Assembly: GCF_002005225.1 (NCBI RefSeq)
Contig: NZ_CP019724.1
Coordinates: forward strand, 4,218,501-4,282,500
Direction of reading: 5' to 3'
Source of the DNA: Streptomyces pactum
GTDB lineage: Bacteria > Actinomycetota > Actinomycetes > Streptomycetales > Streptomycetaceae
DNA: 64,000 bases
The notes below the pieces were generated by a model, which made no database searches, was not told the origin of the DNA, and saw nothing but the letters and a program-made list of their open reading frames with translations. A program made the position numbers and the translations under genes. Positions 15,459-24,476 of this stretch are shown here, piece by piece. Each line of letters begins with the position of its first letter. The first letter of the stretch is position 1.

Positions 15459-16133
15459 TCAGGGACGGCCGAGGACGAGAACGCCGTACGGGCCGAGCAG
15501 GGACGCCTGGAGGGTGTCGCCCTCGGCGTAGCGCCAGCCCCAGGAGCGGAGCGCCTGGACGGTCGCGACGTCGGTCCGGTCGACCAGCGTGACGCCGAGG
15601 GCGGCGTCGTGCCCGGCGAGCAGTCGCCCCTGCAGGCGGCGGGCGAGGTTCCAGGCGCGGTCCTGGTTCCGCCTGCGCACCCGCGCCGGGACGATGATCC
15701 CGGAGACCAGGAAGAGCCGTCCGGACGCGGCGACGGGCAGCACGCTCCCCGGCAGGTACGCGTCCAGGCCCCGCACGGCCCCGGTGCCGCCGCCGGGTAC
15801 GGGATAGCCGTAGGCGCAGCCGGTCAGGACCGTGGTCTCCGCGATCAGCAGCGAGAACCCCGGCCGCCGTACGTCGGACGCCAGTTGCCGCAGGAAGGCG
15901 CCCCGGGCCTCGTTCCACGCCCGTGGGCCACCGCCGGAGGTCTGCGCGTACAGGTCGCCGAGGTCCCCGAACCGGTCCTCGATCTGGCGTCGGCTCAGCG
16001 GCCGGACGCGTTCCCCGGCGAGGGGTGAGGAGCCCCGTTCCGGCCTGTGTTTCCGCGGGCCCGGCCGGTCCGGCCCGGCGTGCCGCCCGTGGGGTTCTGT
16101 GGTCGTCGGCCGCACCGGCACGTTCACGGTCAT
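15459..16133 (-). CDS. GNAT-like acyltransferase family protein
   Basis: A 224-residue protein. The first ~50 residues are Pro/Arg-rich. The core begins LSRRQIEDRFGDLGDLYAQT and continues through FSLLIAETTVLTGCAYGYPV, LFLVSGIIVPARVRRRNQDRAWNLARRL and VQALRSWGWRYAE. The order (substrate-side strand, cofactor-side strand with a basic loop, helix, then a SWGWRY-type end) is that of GNAT acetyltransferases, but the pyrophosphate-binding loop is atypical. The ATG at 16133 is chosen. It converges with the phosphatase gene and is otherwise isolated. Confidence 0.62.
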   Translation of the reverse strand: MTVNVPVRPTTTEPHGRHAGPDRPGPRKHRPERGSSPLAGERVRPLSRRQIEDRFGDLGDLYAQTSGGGPRAWNEARGAFLRQLASDVRRPGFSLLIAETTVLTGCAYGYPVPGGGTGAVRGLDAYLPGSVLPVAASGRLFLVSGIIVPARVRRRNQDRAWNLARRLQGRLLAGHDAALGVTLVDRTDVATVQALRSWGWRYAEGDTLQASLLGPYGVLVLGRP

Positions 16134-16433
16134 GAGGCGAGTCCTGCCCCGGGCTCGGGCGGATCCGGCCCGGTGTCGTCGATCGCCGGGAGCGGCACCG
16201 GTGTCGGGGCCGGTGCGCGGCAGGCTCCCGGTTCCTCCACGGTACTCCCGGCCCCGGACGGCCGACCGCCGCCGGGAACACCGCCGCCGGGGCCCCGGTA
16301 CGAGCGGCCCACCCCGGGGCGGCGCCATCTTCGCGGACGGCGACGGCGCCCGCAGACGCGGGCGGTGAGCGGTGACGGCCCCCGCAGACGCGCGGATGGC
16401 GAGCCGCGACCGCCACCACAGACGCGGATGGCG

Positions 16434-16603
16434 GCCGACGACGTCACCGCCGGCAGACGAGAGCGACAGCCGACGACGACACCGCCCACAGACCAGAGCG
16501 ACAGCCGACGACGACACCGCCCACAGACCAGAGCGACAGCCGACGACGACACCGCCCACAGACGAGGGTGACGGCCGACGACGACACCGCCCGCAACCCG
16601 CGG
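16434..16603. repeat. 35-bp tandem repeat in a 547-bp intergenic region
   Basis: Nearly five copies of a 35-bp unit (starts 16434, 16469, 16504, 16539, 16574); copies 2 and 3 are identical. More degenerate copies extend left to about 16370. The region 16134-16680 lies between two leftward genes and holds no convincing gene. Confidence 0.85.
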
Positions 16604-16679
16604 ACGGCAGCCGGCTCGTGTTCGCGCGGACGCGGCCGGTCGGCGGGCCGTAGCGCCGCGAGGACACCGCGCCCCCGGG

Positions 16680-17936
16680 TCATCTCCCGCAGGGCAGGTC
16701 CACTTCCAGGACGGTCGGTCCGCCGGGCGGACTGGTCAGGCGGAGGGTGCCGTCATGGGCCGCGACGCGGCGGCGGATCCCGGTCAGCCCGGAACCCCCG
16801 CCCTCGTCCGCGCCGCCCCGCCCGTCGTCCTCGATCACCAGCCGCAACCGGCCACCACGCGCCCGCACCGTCACCGATGCCCGCACCGCACCACTGTGCT
16901 TCGCGACGTTCGTCAACGCCTCCGCCACCACGAAGTACGCCGTCGCCTCGACCGACGCCGCACACCGCTCGGGCACGTCGGCCGCCACCCGGCACGGCAC
17001 CCCGCAGTCCGCCGCCAGCCCCGACAACGCCCCCGCGAGCCCACGGTCGGCCAGCACCGGCGGCAGAATCCCCCGCGCCACCGCACGCAGCTCCCCCAAC
17101 GCCTGCTCCGCCGCCGACTGCGCCCGCTCCAGCAGCTCGTCCGCACCAGCCGGATCACGCACCGCCATCCGCCGCGCGGCACCCAGCAGCACCGTCACCG
17201 ACACCAGCCGGTTCTGCGCACCGTCGTGCAGCGACCGCTCGATGCGCCGCAGCTCCGTGGCGTGCGCGTCCAGCGCCGCGGCGCGCGTCGCCGTCAACTC
17301 CGCCACCCGCAACGACAGATCCGTGTCCGGCCCCGCCTCGAGCAGCCGCCGGGCCGGACCGGCCTGGAGCCGCGCCATACCCGGTCCCAGCCCCAGGATG
17401 ATCGCGATCCAGCCGAGGCCCAGCAGGCCCACGGCGACGGCGTCCGGCCAGGACTCGGCGATCCCGATCCCGATCGACGTACTGCTGGAACCCTCGGGAA
17501 CGAGCCACCACCACAGGGGGAAGGTGGTGTCCCGGACGGCGCAGAGGGGCAGCAGCAGGCCGAGCAGGCCCAGGAGGAACCCCGCGGTGGCGTGCCGGAC
17601 CAGCCAGCGCAGCTCACGCCGGGTGGTGGGGTCGGCGAGCGCGAGCCGCAGCCGGGTGGGCGGCGGGTCGGGCGGGATGATCTCGGGCCCGCGGCGGGAG
17701 AGGCGTTCGCGTTCGCTGCGGGCCAGGGCGTGCAGGGCGCGCAGCACGGCGGGCGCGAGCAGGAGCCCCACGCCGGCCGGCGCGGTCACCGCGGCCACGG
17801 CCAGCAGCACCAGCACGCCCAGCGCCAGGACGGCCGTGCCGAGCCCGCCGACGAGCTGCCCGGTCGCCGCAGCGGCGGCCCGCAGGGTCCGTACGGCGGT
17901 CTCCCGCACGGACGTGACCGGGACCGGGACCGTCAT
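16680..17936 (-). CDS. NarL-type (HisKA_3) sensor histidine kinase without adjacent response regulator
   Basis: A 418-residue kinase. The N-terminal ~200 residues hold two hydrophobic hairpins (about 28-68 and 115-185) with a Trp-rich extracytoplasmic stretch (FPLWWWLVPEG). The HisKA_3 dimerisation domain has the phosphoacceptor His in RRIERSLHDGAQNRLVSV, and the ATPase domain shows NVAKHS, DDGRGG and GLTGIRRRV. Such kinases normally sit beside a LuxR-type regulator gene, and none is in this window. The divergent ABC-exporter operon is the likely target, as in many drug- or peptide-sensing modules. Confidence 0.87.
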   Translation of the reverse strand: MTVPVPVTSVRETAVRTLRAAAAATGQLVGGLGTAVLALGVLVLLAVAAVTAPAGVGLLLAPAVLRALHALARSERERLSRRGPEIIPPDPPPTRLRLALADPTTRRELRWLVRHATAGFLLGLLGLLLPLCAVRDTTFPLWWWLVPEGSSSTSIGIGIAESWPDAVAVGLLGLGWIAIILGLGPGMARLQAGPARRLLEAGPDTDLSLRVAELTATRAAALDAHATELRRIERSLHDGAQNRLVSVTVLLGAARRMAVRDPAGADELLERAQSAAEQALGELRAVARGILPPVLADRGLAGALSGLAADCGVPCRVAADVPERCAASVEATAYFVVAEALTNVAKHSGAVRASVTVRARGGRLRLVIEDDGRGGADEGGGSGLTGIRRRVAAHDGTLRLTSPPGGPTVLEVDLPCGR

Positions 17937-18028
17937 CCGCGAACCCCCTCCGAGCCGCTGTCTCGCCGCACTCCGTCCCGCCCGACCCTATGCCGCACGG
18001 CTCCCCGGCGGCGGGTGCGGAGCCGGAA

Positions 18029-18046
18029 GGTACAGCCTGCTGTACC
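18029..18046. promoter_or_regulatory. Perfect 8-bp inverted repeat, candidate regulator site
   Basis: GGTACAGC-CT-GCTGTACC is a perfect dyad with a 2-bp centre. It lies between the divergent kinase and exporter genes, about 55 bp upstream of the exporter -10 box, an activator position for a LuxR/NarL-type regulator. Confidence 0.55.
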
Positions 18047-18092
18047 TGCGACCGGGCGGCCCACGGGATCGGCCGGAGGGGGCCCGGGTCCA

Positions 18093-18098
18093 TAGCGT
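18093..18098 (+). promoter_or_regulatory. -10 element of the ABC exporter operon
   Basis: TAGCGT, 40 bp upstream of the first ATG of the operon, with a GGAGG ribosome site (18126-18130) between them. Confidence 0.45.
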
Positions 18099-18138
18099 CG
18101 GTGGCGGACCGAGAGCGAAGCCCACGGAGGACGCCGCC

Positions 18139-18384
18139 ATGACGCACCAGGACCCCTACCGCCTGACCACAGCCCAGCCCCGCACCCCCGGCGAGGACCC
18201 GGCCCCCGTCTCGCGCGGGGACGTCCTCCGTACGCTGCTGTGGGCCGTCGTCGTGATCAGCGCGGTCGCCAACATGGCCGCCTCCTACGCCGGTGCGCAC
18301 ACCCTGGTGCACCTGGCCAGCGGCATGGTCACCGTGCTCGCCGCCGGGACGCTCGTCGTGCGCGGTCTGCGGGGTCGACGATGA
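18139..18384 (+). CDS. Small membrane protein heading the ABC exporter operon
   Basis: 81 residues: a polar N-terminus (1-29) and two closely spaced hydrophobic segments (about 33-52 and 55-75) ending RGLRGRR. The ATG at 18139 has GGAGG 8 nt upstream, and its stop overlaps the next start (ATGA). No catalytic motif is visible. It may be an accessory subunit of the exporter, inferred from position only. Confidence 0.75.
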   Translation: MTHQDPYRLTTAQPRTPGEDPAPVSRGDVLRTLLWAVVVISAVANMAASYAGAHTLVHLASGMVTVLAAGTLVVRGLRGRR

Positions 18385-19133
18385 GCACCGCGGTCACGAC
18401 GGCCACCGCGCGCAGGGCGCCCGCCATCGCGCTGGCGAACGTCGCCAGGGCGTACCCGGGCGGCGTACGGGCCCTCGACGACGTGTCGCTCACCGTGGAA
18501 CACGGCACGTTCCTCGCCGTGATGGGGCCCTCCGGGTCCGGCAAGAGCACGCTGATGCACTGCGCCGCCGGGCTGGACTCCCCCACGTCGGGCAGTGTCC
18601 GCATCGACGGGCAGGAGATCTCCGGGCTGAACGAGACCCGCCGCACCGAGTTGCGCCGCGAGCGCGTCGGCTTCGTCTTCCAGGCCTACAACCTGATCCC
18701 CTCGCTCAGCGTCGAGGACAACGTCACGCTGCCGCTGCGCCTGGCCGGCCGGCGCCCGGACCGGGAGTGGCTGCGCACGCTGACCGAGCGGGTCGGGCTC
18801 GCCGACCGGCTGTCGCACCGGCCGGCCGAGCTCTCCGGCGGCCAGCAGCAACGGGCCGCCGTCGTCAGGGCGCTGGCGGCCAAGCCCGCCGTCGTGTTCG
18901 CGGACGAACCGACCGGCGCGCTGGACCTGCGCAGCGCCCACCAGGTCCTGGACCTGTTGCGCGCGCTCGTCGACGACCTGGGCCAGACGGTGGTGATGGT
19001 CACCCACGACCCGGCCGCCGCGGCCCGCGCACACCGGGCGCTGGTGATGGCCGACGGCCGGGTGGTCGAGGCGCTGGAGCACCCGACCGCACCCGAACTG
19101 GCCGAGCGTCTCGTCGCGTTGGGGGAGCGGTAG
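18381..19133 (+). CDS. ABC transporter ATP-binding protein (MacB/LolD type)
   Basis: A 250-residue ATPase. The Walker A motif GPSGSGKST is near residues 50-58, the Q-loop FVFQAYNLIPSLSVEDNV is of the MacB/LolD type, the signature is LSGGQQQR, Walker B is VVFADEPTGALD and the switch His is in MVTHD. It powers the FtsX-type permease encoded next, which suggests export or mechanotransmission of a lipophilic compound or peptide. The ATG overlaps the previous stop, and 3 nt separate it from the permease gene. Confidence 0.93.
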   Translation: MSTAVTTATARRAPAIALANVARAYPGGVRALDDVSLTVEHGTFLAVMGPSGSGKSTLMHCAAGLDSPTSGSVRIDGQEISGLNETRRTELRRERVGFVFQAYNLIPSLSVEDNVTLPLRLAGRRPDREWLRTLTERVGLADRLSHRPAELSGGQQQRAAVVRALAAKPAVVFADEPTGALDLRSAHQVLDLLRALVDDLGQTVVMVTHDPAAAARAHRALVMADGRVVEALEHPTAPELAERLVALGER

Positions 19134-19136
19134 CCC

Positions 19137-21671
19137 ATGCTGCGTATCGCCTGGCGCATGGCCGCCCACCGGATCACCGCGCTGCTCGCCGTGGCGTGCG
19201 CGGTCCTGGGCGGCGCGGCGATGATCACCACCACCGGCGTACTGGCCGAGTCCGGACTCCGCTCCCAACTGCCGCCCGGCCGCCTCGGCGGCGCCGACAT
19301 CGTGGTCGCGGCCGATCAGGAGTTCCACCCGAGCGGGGACCCGCCGATCGCGCTGCCCGAGCGCGCCACGGTCCCGGACCGGCTCGTCGGCCGCCTGGCC
19401 GAGCTGCCCCACGTCACCGCGGCCGTCGGCGACATCGGCTTCCCGGCCGCTCTCGTCGACGCGCGCGGGCAGGTCGTACCGGTCACCGAGGATCCGGAGA
19501 CGGCGGGTCACGGCTGGTCCTCGACGCAACTGCTGGCGGACCCGCGGGTCGAGGGCCGGGCGCCGACCGGTGCGGGTGAGGTCGCCGTGGACGCGGCGGC
19601 GGGCGTCGCGGTGGGCGACCGGATCGAGGTCGTGGCGAACGGCCGCCCCGCCGCCCCCCACCGGGTCTCCGCGGTCGTCCACGCCCCGGGCGCGGGCCTC
19701 TACTTCGCGGACGGCACGGCCGACCGCCTGGCCGCCCGCGACGCCGGCGGCGACGGACCCCGCGCCGGGACCGTCGACCTGATCGGCCTGCGGGTCGCCG
19801 ACGGCGCCGGGGAGCGGGTCGCGTCGGCGGTCCGCGCGGAGGTGTCGGGCACCGGGCTGGAGGTCCTCACCGGCGCGGACCGCGGCGAGGCCGTGGCGCC
19901 CGGCGTGGGTTCGGCGCGCTCGCTGCTGGTCCTGCTCGCCGGTTCGCTCGCCGGGATCGTGCTGCTGATCACCGGGTTCGTCGTCGCCGGCGCGCTGGGC
20001 GTGACGATCGCCGGGCAGCGCCGCGACCTGGCGCTGATGCGGGCCGTCGGGGCGACCCCGAAGCAGATCCGCCGCCTGGCCGCCGCGCAGTCGACGGTCG
20101 TCGCCGCGGTGGCCCTGGTGCCGGGCGTCGCGGTCGGCTACCTGCTGGCGGACCGCTTCCGCGGGGCCCTGGCCGAACGCGGCGTGCTCCCCGGCGAACT
20201 CCCCCTCACGGTGGGCCCGTTGCCGGCGGTCGCGACGCTGCTCCTGATTGCGGGGGCCGTGCGGTTCTCGGCCCGGTGCGCGGCCTGGCGCACCTCCCGC
20301 CTGCCGGCCACCGAGGCGGTCGCCGAGTCCCGCAGCGAGCCGCGCACGCCGTCCCGGGGCCGTACCCTCGCCGGTCTGCTGCTGATCACCGGCGCGTGCG
20401 TGATGTCGGCGGCGCCGCTGCTGTCCCGGACCGTCATCGGGGCCGCCGCCACGTCCATCGCGGGCATCCTCGCCGCCATCGGCCTGGCGCTGTCCGGCCC
20501 GGCGCTGGTGAAGCGCGCGGGAGAGGCGGCCGTACGACGCCTGCGCCCCGGCGTGGCGGCCCCCACCTGGCTGGCGCTGTCCAACGTACGCGCCTACGCG
20601 CAGCGCCTGTCGGGCGTGGTCAGCCCGCTCGCCATGGCGGTCGTGTTCGTCCTGACGTACACGTTCGCGCAGACCACGGTGCTGGCCGCCACCTCGGACG
20701 ACACCCGCACCGGCACGCTCGCCCACTACGAGGTGAGCGCGCCGGGCCTGGGCGGGCTGCCCCCGGACACGCTGTCCGCCGTACGGGACGTGCCGGGCGT
20801 GCGGGCGGCGGCACCCGTCGGCACGACCACGGTGGTGTGGGAGTACGAGGAGTTCGGCGAGCCCGCGGCCGAGTCCGCCTCGGCGATGGTCCTCACCCCG
20901 GACGCCCGCGACGTCGTCGACCTCGGTGTCACGGACGGCGGCCTGGACCGGCTCACCGGTGCGACGGTCGCCGTCAGCGGGGAGGCGGCACGCACCCGCG
21001 GGACGGGGCTCGGCGAGCGGGTCCGGCTGGTGCTCGGCGACGGTGCGCGGGTCGACGCCCGGGTCGTCGCCCTGTACGACCGCGGGCTGGGCTTCGGCCC
21101 GGTCGTCCTCTCCCGCGACCTGGCCGCCGGGCACACCACGACCGGCCTCGGCCAGAGCGTCCTGGTCCGCACCGACGGCACCGCCGCGGCCGGGCCGGGC
21201 CTGACCGCGCTGGCCGCCGGCCGGACCGGCCTGGCCGTGTCGAGCACCGGCCCGGACCGCACCGGCGCGGACACCCCGCCCGAGGTGTGGGTCAACCTCG
21301 CCACCGTCGTCGTACTGCTCGGCTACCTGCTGCTGAGCATCGCCAACAAGCTGGTCGCCGCCACCGCCCAGCGCCGTTCCGAGATCGCCGCCCTGCGGCT
21401 GGCCGGCACGACTCCCCGGCAGATCCGCGCGATGATGCGCCGCGAGTCCGCCGTCATCGCCGCCGCAGCCCTCGTCTCGGGCCTGCTCCTGTCCGCCCTC
21501 CCGCTCGCCCTCCTCGGCCAGGGCTTCCTCGGCCGCCCCTGGCCGGCGGGCCCCGCCTGGCTGCTGCCCGCGGTGGCGGCGACGGTAGTCCTGACGTCGT
21601 ACCTCACCGTCGAACTGCCCACCCGGCACGCCTTGCGCACGCCGCCGGCGGACGCGCTGCGGGAGGCTTGA
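19137..21671 (+). CDS. FtsX/MacB-type ABC transporter permease
   Basis: An 844-residue permease with two copies of the FtsX module: an N-terminal TM helix, a long extracytoplasmic domain (about 40-255), three helices (about 262-390), further helices (about 415-460), a second extracytoplasmic domain (about 520-720), and three final helices ending in LPTRHALRTPPADAL. Cytoplasmic coupling segments are GQRRDLALMRAVGATPKQIRRL and AQRRSEIAALRLAGTTPRQIR. This length and double arrangement is usual for Streptomyces exporters paired with a single ATPase. The exported compound is unknown. Confidence 0.92.
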   Translation: MLRIAWRMAAHRITALLAVACAVLGGAAMITTTGVLAESGLRSQLPPGRLGGADIVVAADQEFHPSGDPPIALPERATVPDRLVGRLAELPHVTAAVGDIGFPAALVDARGQVVPVTEDPETAGHGWSSTQLLADPRVEGRAPTGAGEVAVDAAAGVAVGDRIEVVANGRPAAPHRVSAVVHAPGAGLYFADGTADRLAARDAGGDGPRAGTVDLIGLRVADGAGERVASAVRAEVSGTGLEVLTGADRGEAVAPGVGSARSLLVLLAGSLAGIVLLITGFVVAGALGVTIAGQRRDLALMRAVGATPKQIRRLAAAQSTVVAAVALVPGVAVGYLLADRFRGALAERGVLPGELPLTVGPLPAVATLLLIAGAVRFSARCAAWRTSRLPATEAVAESRSEPRTPSRGRTLAGLLLITGACVMSAAPLLSRTVIGAAATSIAGILAAIGLALSGPALVKRAGEAAVRRLRPGVAAPTWLALSNVRAYAQRLSGVVSPLAMAVVFVLTYTFAQTTVLAATSDDTRTGTLAHYEVSAPGLGGLPPDTLSAVRDVPGVRAAAPVGTTTVVWEYEEFGEPAAESASAMVLTPDARDVVDLGVTDGGLDRLTGATVAVSGEAARTRGTGLGERVRLVLGDGARVDARVVALYDRGLGFGPVVLSRDLAAGHTTTGLGQSVLVRTDGTAAAGPGLTALAAGRTGLAVSSTGPDRTGADTPPEVWVNLATVVVLLGYLLLSIANKLVAATAQRRSEIAALRLAGTTPRQIRAMMRRESAVIAAAALVSGLLLSALPLALLGQGFLGRPWPAGPAWLLPAVAATVVLTSYLTVELPTRHALRTPPADALREA

Positions 21672-21746
21672 GGGCGGGTCAGGTATCGGCACCCCCTCGT
21701 CAGGCGTCCGGACGTACGAAACCGTCCGGCACCGCCGTTCTGGGGC

Positions 21747-22274
21747 TCACTTCAAGGGCAGTTCGGCCAGCATCACGGCGTAAACCGGTGAGTCGGGGAA
21801 CGGCTGACGTTCCCCGATCTTCCGGAAACCCCAGGACTCGTACAGCGCTTGGACCCGGGGGTGCGTGACGTCCACCAGGAGGACGGCCAGGTCCTCCGGC
21901 CGATCCTCCAGGAGCGCCCGGGACAGCGCGTGCGCCACGCCCTGCTTCCGCCTCTTGGGGCTGACTGCCAGCTCGGAGTACGAAAAGGTCACCGCCTTCT
22001 CGGGCGCCGGGTTCAGATGCTCGCGCCACCACTCTCGACCCAAGGTGGCGGGAGCGCCGTACGCGAAGCCCACCGCCTCGTCACCGTCGTAAGCGATCAC
22101 ACAGGCGAAGTCCGGGTTGCCGCCCCAGTGGTCAACGAACCAGGGGAACTTCTTCTTGAAGTCGTCGTCCCGGTCGGAGCCTGCCGCTTCGGCGTGCAGA
22201 TCGATGATCGTCTGCCGGATCCGCGGCAGGTCGTCATGCCCGAAGCGGCGGATGTCCAGATCGGCGGCGCTCAC
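21747..22274 (-). CDS. GNAT family N-acetyltransferase
   Basis: A 175-residue acetyltransferase. The core motif is SELAVSPKRRKQGVAHALSRALL, where RRKQGVA is the acetyl-CoA pyrophosphate loop, and LYESWGFRKIGE is the C-terminal GNAT block. The substrate is unknown. I prefer the GTG at 22274, which overlaps the regulator's stop (GTGA) and has GGAG 6 nt upstream; an ATG at 22286 is the alternative. It is co-oriented and coupled with the HTH regulator of the graspetide locus, so an acetylation role there cannot be excluded. Confidence 0.82.
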   Translation of the reverse strand: MSAADLDIRRFGHDDLPRIRQTIIDLHAEAAGSDRDDDFKKKFPWFVDHWGGNPDFACVIAYDGDEAVGFAYGAPATLGREWWREHLNPAPEKAVTFSYSELAVSPKRRKQGVAHALSRALLEDRPEDLAVLLVDVTHPRVQALYESWGFRKIGERQPFPDSPVYAVMLAELPLK

Positions 22275-23536
22275 AGTCGGCTCCATTCGGATCGGTAGCG
22301 GTCGCCCCACTCTCGGGCGATCGAGGCGTCTGGCGCAAGAGTGATCAAGTCTCGGTAGTAGTCACCGAGGAGGGACCGCATCCGTCCAGGGATCGGGTGG
22401 CCGGACATCAATGTGAAGACTGTGGAGGCCGTGGTGCACGCCTGATCGACGTCGCGCTGGTGAAGCTGGGCGAGGGCAAGCCGTGCAGTGGCCAGAGCCC
22501 GGTTTCGGCGGAACTCCTTCGGGATGGCGTCCAGGGCTTTGTGGGAGGCGGCCTCCGACTCTGCGGCGTCCCCGATCCGATCTCGGACGATGGCGGTCAT
22601 GGCCATCAGCTCAGCCGGCCCGTAGAACGCGATCCACGAAGGCCGGAACTCACCCGTATCTGCCTTGCCGAGGGCATCCTGAGCGTGCCCCAGTGAGCGC
22701 AGGGCGGCCTGTCGGTCACCGAGGTTCGAGTGGCCGATGGCCGTACGCGCGTGAGCCAGTGAGGCGTAGAGCGGGCGCCGCCGGGCGATCGTCGTCCCCT
22801 GGGCCGCGTAGGCCGCGTCGACGGCTTCGGTGTACTCGTCCTGGTGGTGGGCGAGCATCGCGTAGGAGTTCCAGACCCGCATCTCTGCGACGGGATCCTT
22901 CGCCATCCCGGCCAGGTACAGGGCGCGGCCCAGGAGCTGGGAAGCCCGATCCACCTGCCGGGCGTCGATCGCGCTCCACGCGGCGGTGGCCGTGTAGTCG
23001 GCAGCCACCGAGAAGAGCCGCTGGCGGATGCGCTGGGTGGCGCCGAGCTTCTGCTTCGCCAGAGCCTCGGCGGCTCCGGCCAACGCGGCCCGCTCCAGGC
23101 CCTCGTGTCCCCCTCTGCTGCGGTCCAGCTTCATCAGGGCGTCCAGCCCGCTGCGGAGCCGGAGCACGTCGGAGGTACCCACCCGGGGCGGGGGCCCGAC
23201 GAAGGCAACCGCCGCGGCGGCCGTCGTGCCACCGGCTGTTGTGAGGAAGTTGCGGCGCCTCACGGGATCCTCCGCGGGGTTCGGGACGCGTCGACTTCGC
23301 GCAGGTGGGCTGAAGCCCAGCTCTCCGGCGGTACAGCCGAATACTGCCTCCAACGCCTCACGTTGCCTGCGGTGGGGCCACGTCGTTCTTCCGGTCAGCC
23401 AGGTACGGACGGTGCGGTCACTGACCGTCCCCTCGTGTCCCGTACCGATCAGGTGAGCGTTCACCTTGTCGGCCAACCCGGCCTGAGTGAGACCGCTCTC
23501 CCGCATGGCGCTGTTGAGGCTTTCGTTCCCCTGCAC
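22271..23536 (-). CDS. XRE-type HTH regulator with TPR-like C-terminus, divergent from the graspetide genes
   Basis: A 421-residue protein. An N-terminal helix-turn-helix (about 5-60; LTQAGLADKVNAHL, VSDRTVRTWLTGR) is followed by a twin-arginine-like stretch (RRRNFLTTAGGTTAAAAVAFVG, about 90-112) and then ~300 residues of helical TPR-like repeats. This domain order recurs in Streptomyces regulators next to tgm and similar clusters. The GTG at 23536 lies 6 nt after a -10-like TACCGT (minus strand 23548-23543), so the mRNA may be leaderless. Probable regulator of the divergent RiPP operon; the ligand is unknown. Confidence 0.83.
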   Translation of the reverse strand: MQGNESLNSAMRESGLTQAGLADKVNAHLIGTGHEGTVSDRTVRTWLTGRTTWPHRRQREALEAVFGCTAGELGFSPPARSRRVPNPAEDPVRRRNFLTTAGGTTAAAAVAFVGPPPRVGTSDVLRLRSGLDALMKLDRSRGGHEGLERAALAGAAEALAKQKLGATQRIRQRLFSVAADYTATAAWSAIDARQVDRASQLLGRALYLAGMAKDPVAEMRVWNSYAMLAHHQDEYTEAVDAAYAAQGTTIARRRPLYASLAHARTAIGHSNLGDRQAALRSLGHAQDALGKADTGEFRPSWIAFYGPAELMAMTAIVRDRIGDAAESEAASHKALDAIPKEFRRNRALATARLALAQLHQRDVDQACTTASTVFTLMSGHPIPGRMRSLLGDYYRDLITLAPDASIAREWGDRYRSEWSRL

Positions 23537-23694
23537 ATACCCACGGTAGTGACCGAGTCCCCATCAGTAGTCGTTATGACAGCAGAATTTCCGGTCGGCG
23601 CCGAGACACGCGGCCCGCACTTTTCCTGCCCCTGTGCGGCCCGAAGCCGTTCACTCAGGTAAGGCCGCACCGCAACCGCACCTACGAGGTCCTG

Positions 23695-24117
23695 ATGACT
23701 GTGATGGCAAAGCCACGCCCCACGGGGCAGCCTGGATACTCCGAGACACTCCCCCGCGCGGCGGAGAGTGCAGCCGTCGCCCGCAGGCTCGTGCGTACCG
23801 CTCTGGCCGCCTGGGGGCTGGAGGACCAGATCGACGACGCCGTGGTGGTCATCACCGAGTTGGTGTCCAACGCCGTGGACCACGGCCGCCTCACCTCGAT
23901 CCGCGTGGTCGTTTCGCGGCCCACCGAGGACTGGGTGCGTCTCGCGGTGGTCGACCGCTCGATGGCCGTTCCCCTCATGCGGACCGACACCAACGACGAC
24001 CGGATCCGGGGCCGTGGGCTTCTCCTGGTCGACCGCCTGACCGAACGCTGGGGCACCGACCGCTACCGGTGGGGCAAGCAGGTCTGGGCCGATCTGCGGT
24101 GCGAGTCGGCCCGGTGA
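23695..24117 (+). CDS. RsbW-like ATP-binding protein (HATPase_c_2)
   Basis: A 140-residue GHKL ATPase fold: N-box ITELVSNAVDHG (about 60-71), G1 region AVVDRSM, G2 region RGRGLLLVDRLTERWG. No histidine-phosphotransfer domain is present, so it resembles the anti-sigma kinase family (RsbW/SpoIIAB). It is the first gene rightward from the HTH regulator and overlaps the next gene by GTGA. In many Streptomyces loci such an ATPase accompanies an XRE regulator. Its partner sigma or anti-sigma factor is not in this window. Confidence 0.82.
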   Translation: MTVMAKPRPTGQPGYSETLPRAAESAAVARRLVRTALAAWGLEDQIDDAVVVITELVSNAVDHGRLTSIRVVVSRPTEDWVRLAVVDRSMAVPLMRTDTNDDRIRGRGLLLVDRLTERWGTDRYRWGKQVWADLRCESAR

Positions 24118-24320
24118 CCGAGAAAAGGACACCGTGGGTCGGTGACCAGGTGCACGACGCCGGCGCGGGCAAGGAAGGCGTCATCACTGACGTGAAGAGG
24201 GACGGTACGTACATCCTGCGCGAGGTGTGTTCATGGGCCCTGACCTGGACGGTCCCGAACGCGGAGAAGCTGTCGGTCACCGTGTCGCGCGAGGAGCGGA
24301 TCAAGCGGGAGCGGTGGTGA
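24114..24320 (+). CDS. Small conserved protein upstream of the graspetide precursor
   Basis: A 68-residue soluble protein (WVGDQVHDAGAGKEGVITDVKRDGTYILREV), probably a small beta-barrel: the GVITDVKRDGTYIL part resembles an SH3-like or KOW-type turn. The GTG overlaps the previous stop. It has a charged tail (REERIKRERW). Function unknown; position suggests a role with the HTH/ATPase regulatory pair. Confidence 0.65.
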   Translation: MTEKRTPWVGDQVHDAGAGKEGVITDVKRDGTYILREVCSWALTWTVPNAEKLSVTVSREERIKRERW

Positions 24321-24476
24321 TGACCTGGCTCATAGTTCTCCGACCCCGGACTCCCGGCAGAAGCGCGGGAATCGCCCCGCCCGGTCGGATCATCCGCCCG
24401 GACACCTTGGACAGGAGAACGCCGATCTGGGCGGGGCCCGCACCACACGAACGCACGAAGCGACCAAGGAGAAGAC

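Noticed and set aside
16434..16603. CRISPR-like array
   Set aside because: 35-bp units are directly adjacent, with no spacers.
18285..21692. Open frame of over 1100 codons antisense to the ABC exporter
   Set aside because: Shadow of the exporter genes; no recognisable domain.
22271..23536. Secreted protein because of a twin-arginine motif
   Set aside because: The motif is internal, behind a helix-turn-helix domain, so it is not an export signal at the N-terminus.
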